Assembly: GCA_964387775.1 (NCBI GenBank)
Contig: CAYLZO010000167.1
Location: forward strand, 1-11,739
Direction: 5' to 3'
Source: CAYLZO01 sp964387775
Lineage (GTDB): Bacteria > Chloroflexota > Anaerolineae > JAAYZQ01
DNA: 11,739 bases
The notes beneath the pieces are model-generated. The model was not told where the DNA came from. It did not search any database and saw only the letters and a program-made list of their open reading frames with translations. Position numbers and translations under genes: made by a program. Each line of letters starts with the position of its first letter. Position 1 is the stretch's first letter. Shown one piece after another: positions 1 through 7,046 of this stretch.

Positions 1-1
1 C

Positions 2-151
2 CGCCGCTTCTGCGAGGCGCTGATGGACCGGGGCTTGCTCTGCAAAGAGACCCACTGGAACGTCATCCGCCTGGCGCCCCCCCTCGTCATCACCCAGGAC
101 GAGATCGATTGGGCGCTGGCGCAGATCGACGCCGTGTTGCAGATGCCCTGA
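2..151 (+). CDS. rocD: Ornithine aminotransferase, C-terminal fragment (5' end outside window)
   Basis: Only the last 49 residues are in the window. They contain GLLCKETHWNVIRLAPPLVI followed by an acidic/hydrophobic helix (TQDEIDWALAQID), which is the characteristic C-terminus of class III, PLP-dependent ornithine aminotransferases. The family moves the delta-amino group of ornithine to 2-oxoglutarate, giving glutamate-5-semialdehyde in the cytoplasm. The PLP lysine and the rest of the catalytic domain lie upstream and cannot be checked, so another class III aminotransferase close to RocD (ArgD- or LysJ-like) is a less likely alternative. The reading frame starts at base 2 of the window and ends in TGA. 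A strong hairpin terminator follows 26 bases later, so this is the end of its transcription unit. Confidence 0.83.
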   Translation, partial: RRFCEALMDRGLLCKETHWNVIRLAPPLVITQDEIDWALAQIDAVLQMP

Positions 152-177
152 CTTGCCTGCTTCCCTGCGACAATCCG

Positions 178-215
178 CCGCCCGCCGGCTTGGGAAAGCC
201 GGCGGGCGGGCTTTT
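178..215 (+). terminator. Rho-independent terminator of the aminotransferase gene
   Basis: A perfect 14-bp GC-rich stem (178-191 with 196-209) closes on a GGGA tetraloop and is followed by GCTTTT. It lies just after the aminotransferase stop codon and is the best-formed intrinsic terminator in the window. Confidence 0.87.
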
Positions 216-216
216 C

Positions 217-266
217 ATAGTGCGCACTTTAGTGCGCTGTTGCGGCGCTGAAGCGCCTACTACGAA
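217..266. repeat. Palindrome-rich non-coding segment, candidate dispersed repeat
   Basis: The segment contains the octamer TAGTGCGC twice (218-225 and 230-237). The first copy is part of the perfect palindrome AGTGCGCACT (219-228). It then has a second near-perfect palindrome, GGCGCT-GA-AGCGCC (244-257), followed by CTACTACGAAC. Such nested short palindromes in an intergenic gap resemble dispersed extragenic repeats that I recall from Chloroflexota genomes. No second copy exists in this window, so repetition is not shown here. No plausible gene is seen between 152 and 456. Confidence 0.35.
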
Positions 267-415
267 CGATTGCCCCGTTTTGTTAAAGGGATGTCTCCGG
301 CAGGCCGAAAGCGTTCAAAATCAGGGAAAAAAACCTCCCAGAGGGGAACCTTTTTGCCCCGTGGATCGTCTACTATGCGGCACCACTTGAAAAATGGTGC
401 TTTCTCCTTTCTCCC

Positions 416-457
416 TGTTCGGGGAGGGGTTGGGCGCCCCTCCCCGGACGCTTTTTT
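416..457 (+). terminator. Plus-strand intrinsic terminator facing the end of the lipid-kinase gene
   Basis: CGGGGAGGGG (420-429) pairs perfectly with CCCCTCCCCG (437-446). The stem can extend outward to 416-450 with two G-T wobbles. It is followed by CTTTTTT at 451-457. On the plus strand this has terminator shape and would stop readthrough from the aminotransferase side entering the kinase gene antisense. On the minus strand the stem lies right after the kinase stop but has no T-run. A smaller hairpin (GCACCA 380-385 with TGGTGC 395-400) lies just upstream. Confidence 0.6.
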
Positions 458-1365
458 CAGCAGAGCAACCGCAGGCGGCGCGGAAACAGCTCGATCTCGA
501 ATCGACGCCCACCCACGCCATAGATCTCACCATCGACGTGGGCCGCCCAGGGCAACTCGCTTTCCACCGACACGCGCCGGCCTTCGGTCATGGTGATGTC
601 TCGATCCCCGACGTGGCTGCCCCGCATGAACTGGGGTACAAAACGCAACATCTTCAGGCGGCTCACCCGCCCGGCGATGCACAGGCCCAATTGCCCATCG
701 TCCATCCGGGCATTGGGCGTCGTATAAAAGCCCCCGCCGATGCGAACGCCGTTCATGACCGAGACCATGAGGCTCGGCTGGACCATCTCCCGGCCGTCCA
801 CGCGGATCTCGGTGCAGGGGGCCTCGTAATAGATGGCGATGGTCCGGAATAGGGCCACCAGGTAGACGAGAAAGCCACGCAGCCAAGCAACCTTACGGCT
901 CTCGATGTTGACCATGGCGTCAAAGCCAAGACCTACCCCATTGCCAAAGTACAACGGCCCTTGGTTGTCGGCCCGGACACGGCCCACGTCCAGGATGCGG
1001 CTCTGGCCCCGGGCGACGACCCTGCAAGCCTCGGACCAATCGAGGGGCAGTCCCGCGCTGAAGGCGAAATCGTTGCCCGTGCCGATGGGCAGGACGCCCA
1101 GGGCAACGCCATCCGGCCCCGGGGCAACCTGCAGCAGGCCGTTCAGCACCTCGTTGACCGTGCCATCGCCCCCGACCGCGAGCAGGGTCTCTGCCCCTTG
1201 CGCAGCGGCCTGCTGGGCCAGCGCGACTGCGTGGCGCGGCCCCTCGGTGGTCAACAACTTGAAATCAAGGTCGTACGCGTGCAAGCACTCGGCGATCCGG
1301 GCCGATAGGCGGGTGCCCGCGCCCCGCCCCGCAATTGGGTTCAAAACAACGGCCACCTTGGACAT
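457..1365 (-). CDS. Diacylglycerol kinase / YegS-family lipid kinase
   Basis: This 302-residue protein has the usual length of bacterial DAGKc-domain lipid kinases, which phosphorylate diacylglycerol or related lipids with ATP at the inner membrane face. Visible motifs are VLNPIAGRG near the N-terminus (residues 7-15), the nucleotide-binding glycine-rich GGDGTVNEV (65-73), PIGTGNDF (93-100), the acidic NARMDDGQLGL (218-228) and VDGE (277-280). The DAGKc catalytic domain is the N-terminal half, and the C-terminal half is the beta-rich YegS/DgkB-type domain. The start is supported by GAGGAGAG nine bases upstream (1375-1382). It converges with the aminotransferase gene and diverges from the acetyltransferase gene. 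The exact lipid substrate (diacylglycerol, phosphatidylglycerol, sphingoid base or undecaprenol) cannot be told from sequence. Family assignment is secure. Confidence 0.93.
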   Translation of the reverse strand: MSKVAVVLNPIAGRGAGTRLSARIAECLHAYDLDFKLLTTEGPRHAVALAQQAAAQGAETLLAVGGDGTVNEVLNGLLQVAPGPDGVALGVLPIGTGNDFAFSAGLPLDWSEACRVVARGQSRILDVGRVRADNQGPLYFGNGVGLGFDAMVNIESRKVAWLRGFLVYLVALFRTIAIYYEAPCTEIRVDGREMVQPSLMVSVMNGVRIGGGFYTTPNARMDDGQLGLCIAGRVSRLKMLRFVPQFMRGSHVGDRDITMTEGRRVSVESELPWAAHVDGEIYGVGGRRFEIELFPRRLRLLC

Positions 1366-1447
1366 GGTTCATCGCTCTCCTCGAACAGGCTACGGACCAA
1401 AGATTCAAACACCAGAAGGGGACCAAAGTTGCCCTGCCCAACCGCCC

Positions 1448-1475
1448 ATTGTGCACAGGGCCACCATTTTGTCAA
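1448..1475 (-). promoter_or_regulatory. Candidate promoter of the lipid-kinase gene
   Basis: On the minus strand a perfect -35 hexamer TTGACA (1475-1470) is followed after 16 bases by CACAAT (1453-1448), a 4/6 match to -10. This leaves a leader of roughly 75 bases before the kinase start. The -35 is good and the -10 is mediocre. Confidence 0.4.
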
Positions 1476-1497
1476 ATCGTCGTGCGCGTGGTATGAT
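1469..1497 (+). promoter_or_regulatory. Sigma-70-type promoter of the GNAT-pfkB operon
   Basis: TTGTCA (1469-1474), a 17-base spacer and TATGAT (1492-1497) each match the consensus at 5 of 6 positions with ideal spacing. Transcription would begin near 1504, about 30 bases before the acetyltransferase ATG. The -35 overlaps the minus-strand -35 by five bases. Confidence 0.65.
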
Positions 1498-1535
1498 TAT
1501 CCAGGCAACGCAAGAACGAACGGGAATCTGTAGCG

Positions 1536-2147
1536 ATGAGACTTCGAGGATCCAGAGTCAAAATCCGGCCCATGCGGCGGGCCGACGTGCACAAAATGGC
1601 AGAGTGGCGCCGCTCCATCGATCCGCTGTACCAGCCCTTCGACTTTCCCCAGCGCAGCCGCTCGGAGCACGACCGCTGGTTCACGTGGCGCAGCCAGGAC
1701 CCCAGCCGCCACCTCTACACCGTCGAAAACGAGGCAGGGCAGGTCATCGGCAGCCTGACCCTGCGCGAAATCCAGGGGCGGACCTCGGCCCGACTGGGCA
1801 TCACCATCGGCGCCGACTTTGTCAGCAAGGGATACGGCACCGAGGCCCTGCGGCTCTTTCTCGACTACTACTTTGGCGCGATGGGCTTTGCCCGGCTGAT
1901 CCTGGACGTCGCTTCGACCAATCTGCGCGCGGTGCAGACCTACCGCGCCCTCGGCTTCCGCCAGGTCGGCCAGCACTATCGCCCCGCCAGCCACGAGAGC
2001 TTTCGCATCCTCCAAAGGGACCCCCGCTACCGGCACTTGCGCTCCAGCTTTCGGCGGCAAGGAACGAGCACCCAGGTTTTGTTCTACGACATGGTCCTCA
2101 CCCGCGAAGGGTGGTATCAATACACCCACGAGGAGCCGGAGGAATGA
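1536..2147 (+). CDS. GNAT-family N-acetyltransferase (RimJ/RimL-like)
   Basis: This 203-residue protein has the Acetyltransf_3 (RimJ/RimL) layout. The N-terminal strand is KIRPMRRADVHKMAEW (residues 9-24). A central strand RLGITIGADF (86-95) runs into the acetyl-CoA pyrophosphate loop SKGYGTEAL (97-105, the R/Q-x-x-G-x-G/A motif). NLRAVQTYRALGF (129-141) is the classic late helix. Such enzymes move an acetyl group from acetyl-CoA to a protein N-terminus or small amine, and the substrate here is unknown. The C-terminal 50 residues (Arg/Tyr rich, ending HEEPEE) are longer than in minimal GNATs. The upstream ribosome site is weak (CGGGA at 1521-1525). Its TGA overlaps the ATG of the following sugar kinase, so the two are translationally coupled. 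It could modify the kinase product or simply share a promoter; sequence does not decide. Confidence 0.9.
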   Translation: MRLRGSRVKIRPMRRADVHKMAEWRRSIDPLYQPFDFPQRSRSEHDRWFTWRSQDPSRHLYTVENEAGQVIGSLTLREIQGRTSARLGITIGADFVSKGYGTEALRLFLDYYFGAMGFARLILDVASTNLRAVQTYRALGFRQVGQHYRPASHESFRILQRDPRYRHLRSSFRRQGTSTQVLFYDMVLTREGWYQYTHEEPEE

Positions 2148-3097
2148 GCGACATCCTGGTCTCGGGCCTGATCAACGTCGAGACGACGCTGCGAGTCGAG
2201 GGCTTTCCCATCGAGTACACGCCCGTCCGCTACCCCTTCTTTGGCGTGAACAGCACGGTCTCGGGCGTGGGCTACAACGTGGCCAAGGCGCTGGCGACCC
2301 TCGGCGACGAGGTGCGTCTCCTGTCCCTCATCGGCCGCGACCTGGCCGGCGGCCTCGTCCGCGAGAGCCTGGCCGCCGACGGCATCGCCCAGGATTTCGT
2401 CGTCGAGGGACCGGAGCACACCGCCCAGTCGGTCATCCTCTACGATCCGGGCGGGCGGCGCCAGATCAACACCGACCTCAAGGACATCCAGGAGCGGATC
2501 TACCCCGAAGCCGCCTTCGACCGGGCGCTGGCCGGCTGCTCGCTGGCCGTGCTGTGCAACGTGAACTTTTCGCGGCCCTTCCTGGCCAAAGCGCAGCGGG
2601 CCGGCGTGCCCATCGCCACCGACGTCCACGCCATCGCCGACCTCGACGACGCGTACAACCGTGACTTTATGGCCGCGGCCGACGTCCTGTTCCTGAGCGA
2701 CGAAGCCCTGCCCTGCCCCCCCGAGGAGTGGGCGCGCCGGATGCTGGACCGCTACGGGCCAGAAATCATCGTCGTCGGGCTGGGTGCCCGGGGTGCCCTG
2801 TTGGCCGTGCGGAGCGATAGTTTCGTCGGCCGCTTCCCGGCCGTCCGCACCCGCCCCGTGGTCAGCACCATCGGCGCCGGCGACGCCCTCTTTTCGGCCT
2901 TTGTCCACGTCTACCACCAGACCGGCGACCCCTACGCGGCCATCCGCAGGGCGACGGTCTTTGCCTCGTACAAGATCGGCATCGCCGGCGCGGCCGACGG
3001 CTTCCTGGACCCGGAGGCATTGGAGCGCCTGTGCACCCAGATGCCGGATTGTTACAAAACTGATAGCCCCTCGACCGGAATAACACTCCTTTCGTAG
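2144..3097 (+). CDS. PfkB-family carbohydrate kinase
   Basis: The product is a 317-residue ribokinase/PfkB-fold kinase, the usual family length. The N-terminal glycine-rich substrate motif is SGVGYNVAKALATLG (residues 40-54). The ATP/anion-hole signature STIGAGDALFSAF (241-253) contains the GAGD loop with catalytic Asp247. The usual aspartate that opens the DTxGAGD signature is a serine here (S241). GLGARGAL (212-219) is the preceding nucleotide-site strand and turn. These enzymes phosphorylate sugars, nucleosides or related alcohols with ATP; the substrate cannot be assigned. The start ATG overlaps the acetyltransferase TGA (ATGA), with AGGAG eight bases upstream (2131-2135). A much longer open frame runs into it from position 905, but that stretch is antisense to the lipid kinase and out of frame with the acetyltransferase, so it is not coding. 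The C-terminal tail after about residue 300 is family-atypical. Confidence 0.92.
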   Translation: MSDILVSGLINVETTLRVEGFPIEYTPVRYPFFGVNSTVSGVGYNVAKALATLGDEVRLLSLIGRDLAGGLVRESLAADGIAQDFVVEGPEHTAQSVILYDPGGRRQINTDLKDIQERIYPEAAFDRALAGCSLAVLCNVNFSRPFLAKAQRAGVPIATDVHAIADLDDAYNRDFMAAADVLFLSDEALPCPPEEWARRMLDRYGPEIIVVGLGARGALLAVRSDSFVGRFPAVRTRPVVSTIGAGDALFSAFVHVYHQTGDPYAAIRRATVFASYKIGIAGAADGFLDPEALERLCTQMPDCYKTDSPSTGITLLS

Positions 3098-3204
3098 CTT
3101 TTTTCCACGCCTTTTGAACATCCATAGGCCATACTGCCTGTCGTAATCCTTGCCGGGCCGCGATTGCGCGTATGCCCGCAGAGAATAACGAAGGAGTGAA
3201 GATC

Positions 3205-3438
3205 ATGGCCATTGCGTTTTGTCCGGATTGTGATGGAAGCGTCAGTGTGGGACCCAAGCCCAGACTGGGACAGCGGGTGAATTGCCCCCACTGCGACGCC
3301 GAGCTCGAAGTCATCGAAGTCTCCCCGCTCGAACTCGACTGGGCCTACGACGAGCCCGAGGTGGATTGGGAGGCCGAAGAGGACGAGGAGTGGGACGACG
3401 AGGACGATTGGGACGACGACGACTGGGACGACGAGTAA
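3205..3438 (+). CDS. lysW: LysW-like amino-group carrier protein with extended acidic/Trp tail
   Basis: This 77-residue protein begins with a zinc-ribbon of LysW type: CPDC (Cys6, Cys9), then LGQRVNCPHCDAELEV (Cys27, Cys30) and SPLELDWA. This matches the layout of LysW, the carrier to whose C-terminal Glu side chain alpha-aminoadipate or glutamate is coupled during lysine/arginine synthesis in Thermus and some archaea. LysW ends in EDWGE. This protein ends in DWDDE, keeping the acidic-Trp motif and the terminal Glu. The tail is longer than in Thermus LysW (about 54 residues) and repeats the motif, with tryptophans at 46, 55, 63, 69 and 74. The start at 3205 is chosen over 3172 because AAGGAG (3191-3196) lies eight bases upstream. 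The known partners LysX, LysZ, LysY, LysJ and LysK are absent here; kamA and an ATP-grasp ligase follow. A generic zinc-ribbon protein is the alternative. Confidence 0.82.
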   Translation: MAIAFCPDCDGSVSVGPKPRLGQRVNCPHCDAELEVIEVSPLELDWAYDEPEVDWEAEEDEEWDDEDDWDDDDWDDE

Positions 3439-3463
3439 TAGCCCATCTCTCGTTCCCGGCCCC

Positions 3464-3487
3464 GTGACGGGTTGTAAAAACCGTCAC
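3464..3487. other. Short hairpin between lysW and kamA
   Basis: GTGACGG (3464-3470) pairs with CCGTCAC (3481-3487) around a ten-base A/T-rich loop. It immediately precedes a larger hairpin, so the lysW-kamA gap can fold into two adjacent stem-loops. There is no T-run after it. Its role is unknown; RNA stability or attenuation are possible. Confidence 0.35.
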
Positions 3488-3499
3488 ACAATAGAACCG

Positions 3500-3536
3500 A
3501 GAACCCTTCCCGGCCGGCGTGCCGGGGAAGGGTTCT
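3500..3536 (+). terminator. Hairpin terminator or attenuator between lysW and kamA
   Basis: AGAACCCTTCCC (3500-3511) pairs perfectly with GGGAAGGGTTCT (3525-3536). After a one-base bulge the stem continues with GGC/GCC. Only ATTCTT follows, so the T-tract is weak. A partial second copy of the 5' arm (AATAGAACC, 3490-3498) could compete for pairing. No convincing promoter is visible between this hairpin and kamA, so kamA may depend on partial readthrough from lysW. Confidence 0.55.
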
Positions 3537-3562
3537 ATTCTTGTGAGAAAAGGACAAAGTAA

Positions 3563-4908
<1,346 letters not shown>

Positions 4909-4912
<4 letters not shown>

Positions 4913-5964
4913 AAGTCGCCCTGCTGGCCAACCTGAAAAAGAACGCGCCGGCCTGGCCCGGCATGTCGCCCGACCGCTGGGACGACCTGGATTCGGAAGA
5001 GACCATCGAGGCCATCATGGCCGCCATCGCCGCCGGCGGGCACGACGTCGTCTTTTTGGAGGGCAACCTGACCCTGGTGGAGACCCTGCCCCAGGCCCGG
5101 CCCGACCTCTGCTTCAACATCTGCGAGGGCCACCTTGGCGACGGCCGCGAGGCCCAGGTGCCCGCCCTCCTGGAGATGCTGCGCGTGCCCTACACCGGCT
5201 CGCAGGTGCTCACCCTGGCCCTGGCCCTCGACAAGCCGATGACCAAGCGCGTGCTGACCTACCACGGCCTGCCGACGCCCGCCTTCCAGGTGTTCGAGCG
5301 CGTCACCGAGCCGCTCGACCCCGAGCTGCACTTCCCGCTCTTTGTCAAGCCCAGCCGCGAGGGCACGGGCATGGGCGTCAGCGCCGAGTCCATCGTGCGG
5401 GACCAGGGCCAATTGCGGACCCAACTGCGCCGCCTGTTCGACCGCTACGACCAGCCCGTGCTCGCCGAGCGCTACGTCGAGGGCCGCGAGGTGACGGTGG
5501 GCATGGTAGGCAACCTGCGCTCGCCGGTGGCCTGGCGCGTGCCCGAGGACGAGGAGGCGCCCCGCGTCCTCAAGGGCCTCCACTTTTTCCCCGCCCTGGA
5601 GGTGGACATGGCCGCCTATCCCGTCGAGGAGGCAGGCATCTATACCAGCCGCATCAAGACCGAGCTGGCCCACGACTTTCACTACCTCTGCCCGGCGCCG
5701 CTGGACGACGACCTGATCGACGAGCTGAACTGGCTGGCGGCCGCCGTCTTTCGGGTCACCGGCTGCCTCGACGTGGCCCGCGTCGACTTTCGCCTCGACG
5801 CCAACGACGGCGACCGGCCCTACATCCTGGAGGTCAACCCCCTGCCCGGCCTGAACCCCGGCTACTCCGACCTGTGCATCGAGGCTGCCGCCGACGGCTG
5901 GCGCTACGAGCGGCTGATCAACGAGATCCTTAACCAGGCGGCTGACCGCTACGGGCTGCTGTAG
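4909..5964 (+). CDS. D-alanine-D-alanine-ligase-like ATP-grasp enzyme
   Basis: This 351-residue protein has the Ddl-type ATP-grasp order. The N-terminal domain contains FNICEGHLGDGREAQVPALL (residues 69-88) and VPYTGS (93-98). LDKPMTK (107-113) resembles the Ddl DK..TK segment. FVKPSREGTGMGV (145-157) is the nucleotide-binding lysine and glycine-rich loop. ERYVEGREVTVGMVG (187-201) follows, and the metal-binding C-terminus is ARVDFRLD...YILEVNPLPGLNP with Arg291, Asp293, Glu308 and Asn310. The lid region (about 232-262, AAYPVEEAGIYTSRIK) does not look like the canonical Ddl YE-AKY segment, so D-Ala-D-Ala synthesis is doubtful. It probably joins a carboxylate to an amine through an acyl phosphate, with substrates unknown. 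AAAGGA (4895-4900) lies eight bases before ATG. Its ATG overlaps the kamA TGA, suggesting that it acts on the aminomutase product or its carrier (inference). Confidence 0.92.
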
Positions 5965-6059
5965 GCTCGTGGAACATCTTTCGGCAGAGCGACATCTACG
6001 ATGCGGGTCGCAATTGAGCGAGCCCAGAGAATAGAACCTGACAAATCAGGAGGAACCCT

Positions 6060-6503
6060 GTGAAACGTGTTTTGATACAAGCGAGTGTGCTTTTGATCCT
6101 TGTGGCGGCTCTCGTGGCAGCCTGCGGTCCCCAGCCGACGAGGACGCCACCGGCCGAACCCCCGGCGGACGGCGTGATCTATGGCGAGGCCCTGGTCGAG
6201 GACGTCGAGATCCAGATCCTGGAGTCCTTCCCGGTCCAGGTCCACGCCGTGGTTCGAGGCCACCTGCCCGACGGCTGCACGACGATCGAGACCATCAGCC
6301 AGCAGCGCACGGAGGACGTCTTTCGGGTGACCATCGTCACGGCCCGCCCCGCCGACGCGGCCTGCACCCAGGCGCTGGTGCCCTTTGAGGAGACCATCGC
6401 CCTCGACGTCGTGGGGCTGGAGGCCGGCACCTACCGGGTGAACGTCAACAGCGTCACCGAGCGCTTTGAGCTGGCCGTCGACAACGTGCCCCAGGAACCA
6501 TAG
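6060..6503 (+). CDS. Small secreted lipoprotein of unknown function
   Basis: This 147-residue protein has a GTG start preceded by AGGAGGA (6048-6054). Residues 1-21 form a lipoprotein signal peptide (MKR, then a hydrophobic stretch) ending in LVAAC, with lipidated Cys22. A Pro/Thr-rich linker follows (23-36). The mature part (about 37-145) alternates short hydrophobic strands with turns and suggests an Ig- or BsuPI-like beta sandwich. Cys73 and Cys102 could form a disulfide outside the membrane. I do not recognise a named family and assign no enzymatic function. The gene is separated from the ATP-grasp gene by 95 bases with no clear terminator, so it may be a distal operon member or have its own promoter. 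Its TAG lies in the left arm of a palindrome shared with the convergent DinB-like gene. Confidence 0.85.
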   Translation: MKRVLIQASVLLILVAALVAACGPQPTRTPPAEPPADGVIYGEALVEDVEIQILESFPVQVHAVVRGHLPDGCTTIETISQQRTEDVFRVTIVTARPADAACTQALVPFEETIALDVVGLEAGTYRVNVNSVTERFELAVDNVPQEP

Positions 6504-6526
6504 CGCGGGACTCGAATCCCGCGCTA
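6501..6526. terminator. Palindrome containing both convergent stop codons
   Basis: TAGCGCGGGA (6501-6510) and TCCCGCGCTA (6517-6526) are perfect inverted repeats around a six-base loop. The first three bases are the TAG of the lipoprotein gene; read on the minus strand, the last three are the TAG of the DinB-like gene. The stem could stop both transcripts or protect both 3' ends, but neither side has a T-run, so a strict Rho-independent call is uncertain. Confidence 0.5.
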
Positions 6527-7036
6527 CCACTCTCCGGCGTAGCGCACGCTATACGGCGCCACCTGCTGCCGCGTATGGGTCCAGTGCAGCTCGACGAGCT
6601 GGCGCAGGTGGAGCAGGTCGTGGGCCAGCCAGGCGGCCAGCACGTCGCCGGCCGCGATCTCGCCAAAGGGGGCCTCGGTCGTCGCCTGCCAGTCGGGCGC
6701 GGCGAGGCCTTTCAGCCAGGCCAGCGATTCCTCTCGGGCGCGGGCAAAGTTCTGCAGAGACTCGGCCAGGTCCCGCTCGTTGTAGCGGCGCGCCGTCACC
6801 CAGCCCTGGGGGTCGATGCGCGGCCACGGCTCTGCCGGGCGGTGCAGGATCAGGTCCAGGTGCGCCCGGAAATCCTCGATTTCCTCGTCGTAGAGGTGGT
6901 TGACCACCTCCAGGATCGACCAGTCCTCGGCGCCCGGCTTCCAGCGGGCCTGCACGTCCGAAACACCCTCAACGAGCGCCTGGATCGCCGCTGCGTTTCG
7001 TTCCATCTGGGCCGTGAGAATATGCAGATTCATCAT
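6524..7036 (-). CDS. DinB-like (YfiT/DinB superfamily) four-helix-bundle protein
   Basis: This 170-residue protein has the DinB-superfamily pattern: four amphipathic helices and a metal-binding triad of histidines. The candidate ligands are His47 in WSILEVVNHLYDEE, and His139 and His143 in AHDLLHLRQL. The family includes damage-inducible DinB proteins of Bacillus type (unrelated to the DinB polymerase IV) and thiol-dependent S-transferases that use bacillithiol, mycothiol or glutathione. Which activity applies here is unknown. It starts ten bases after the tex stop, and its GAGGAG ribosome site (7043-7048) overlaps the tex TGA, so it is the second gene of a tex operon. Two adjacent ATG codons (7036 and 7033) are possible starts; the first has six bases to the ribosome site, the second nine. 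Confidence 0.9.
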   Translation of the reverse strand: MMNLHILTAQMERNAAAIQALVEGVSDVQARWKPGAEDWSILEVVNHLYDEEIEDFRAHLDLILHRPAEPWPRIDPQGWVTARRYNERDLAESLQNFARAREESLAWLKGLAAPDWQATTEAPFGEIAAGDVLAAWLAHDLLHLRQLVELHWTHTRQQVAPYSVRYAGEW

Positions 7037-7046
7037 TCACTTCTCC

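Noticed and set aside
905..2143. A long plus-strand open frame joining without a stop to the PfkB kinase (apparent 730-residue fusion)
   Set aside because: The added part is antisense to the lipid kinase and out of frame with the acetyltransferase. It is low-complexity Pro/Arg/Ala translation with no domain, and the kinase has its own start with a ribosome site and ATGA coupling.
3172..3204. Upstream ATG for the LysW-like gene (11 extra residues)
   Set aside because: There is no ribosome site at a proper distance. The ATG at 3205 has AAGGAG eight bases upstream and matches the LysW N-terminus.
5965..6059. Terminator or riboswitch between the ATP-grasp and lipoprotein genes
   Set aside because: Only a long-range GGCTCG/CGAGCC pairing is visible, with no compact stem, T-run or recognisable aptamer.
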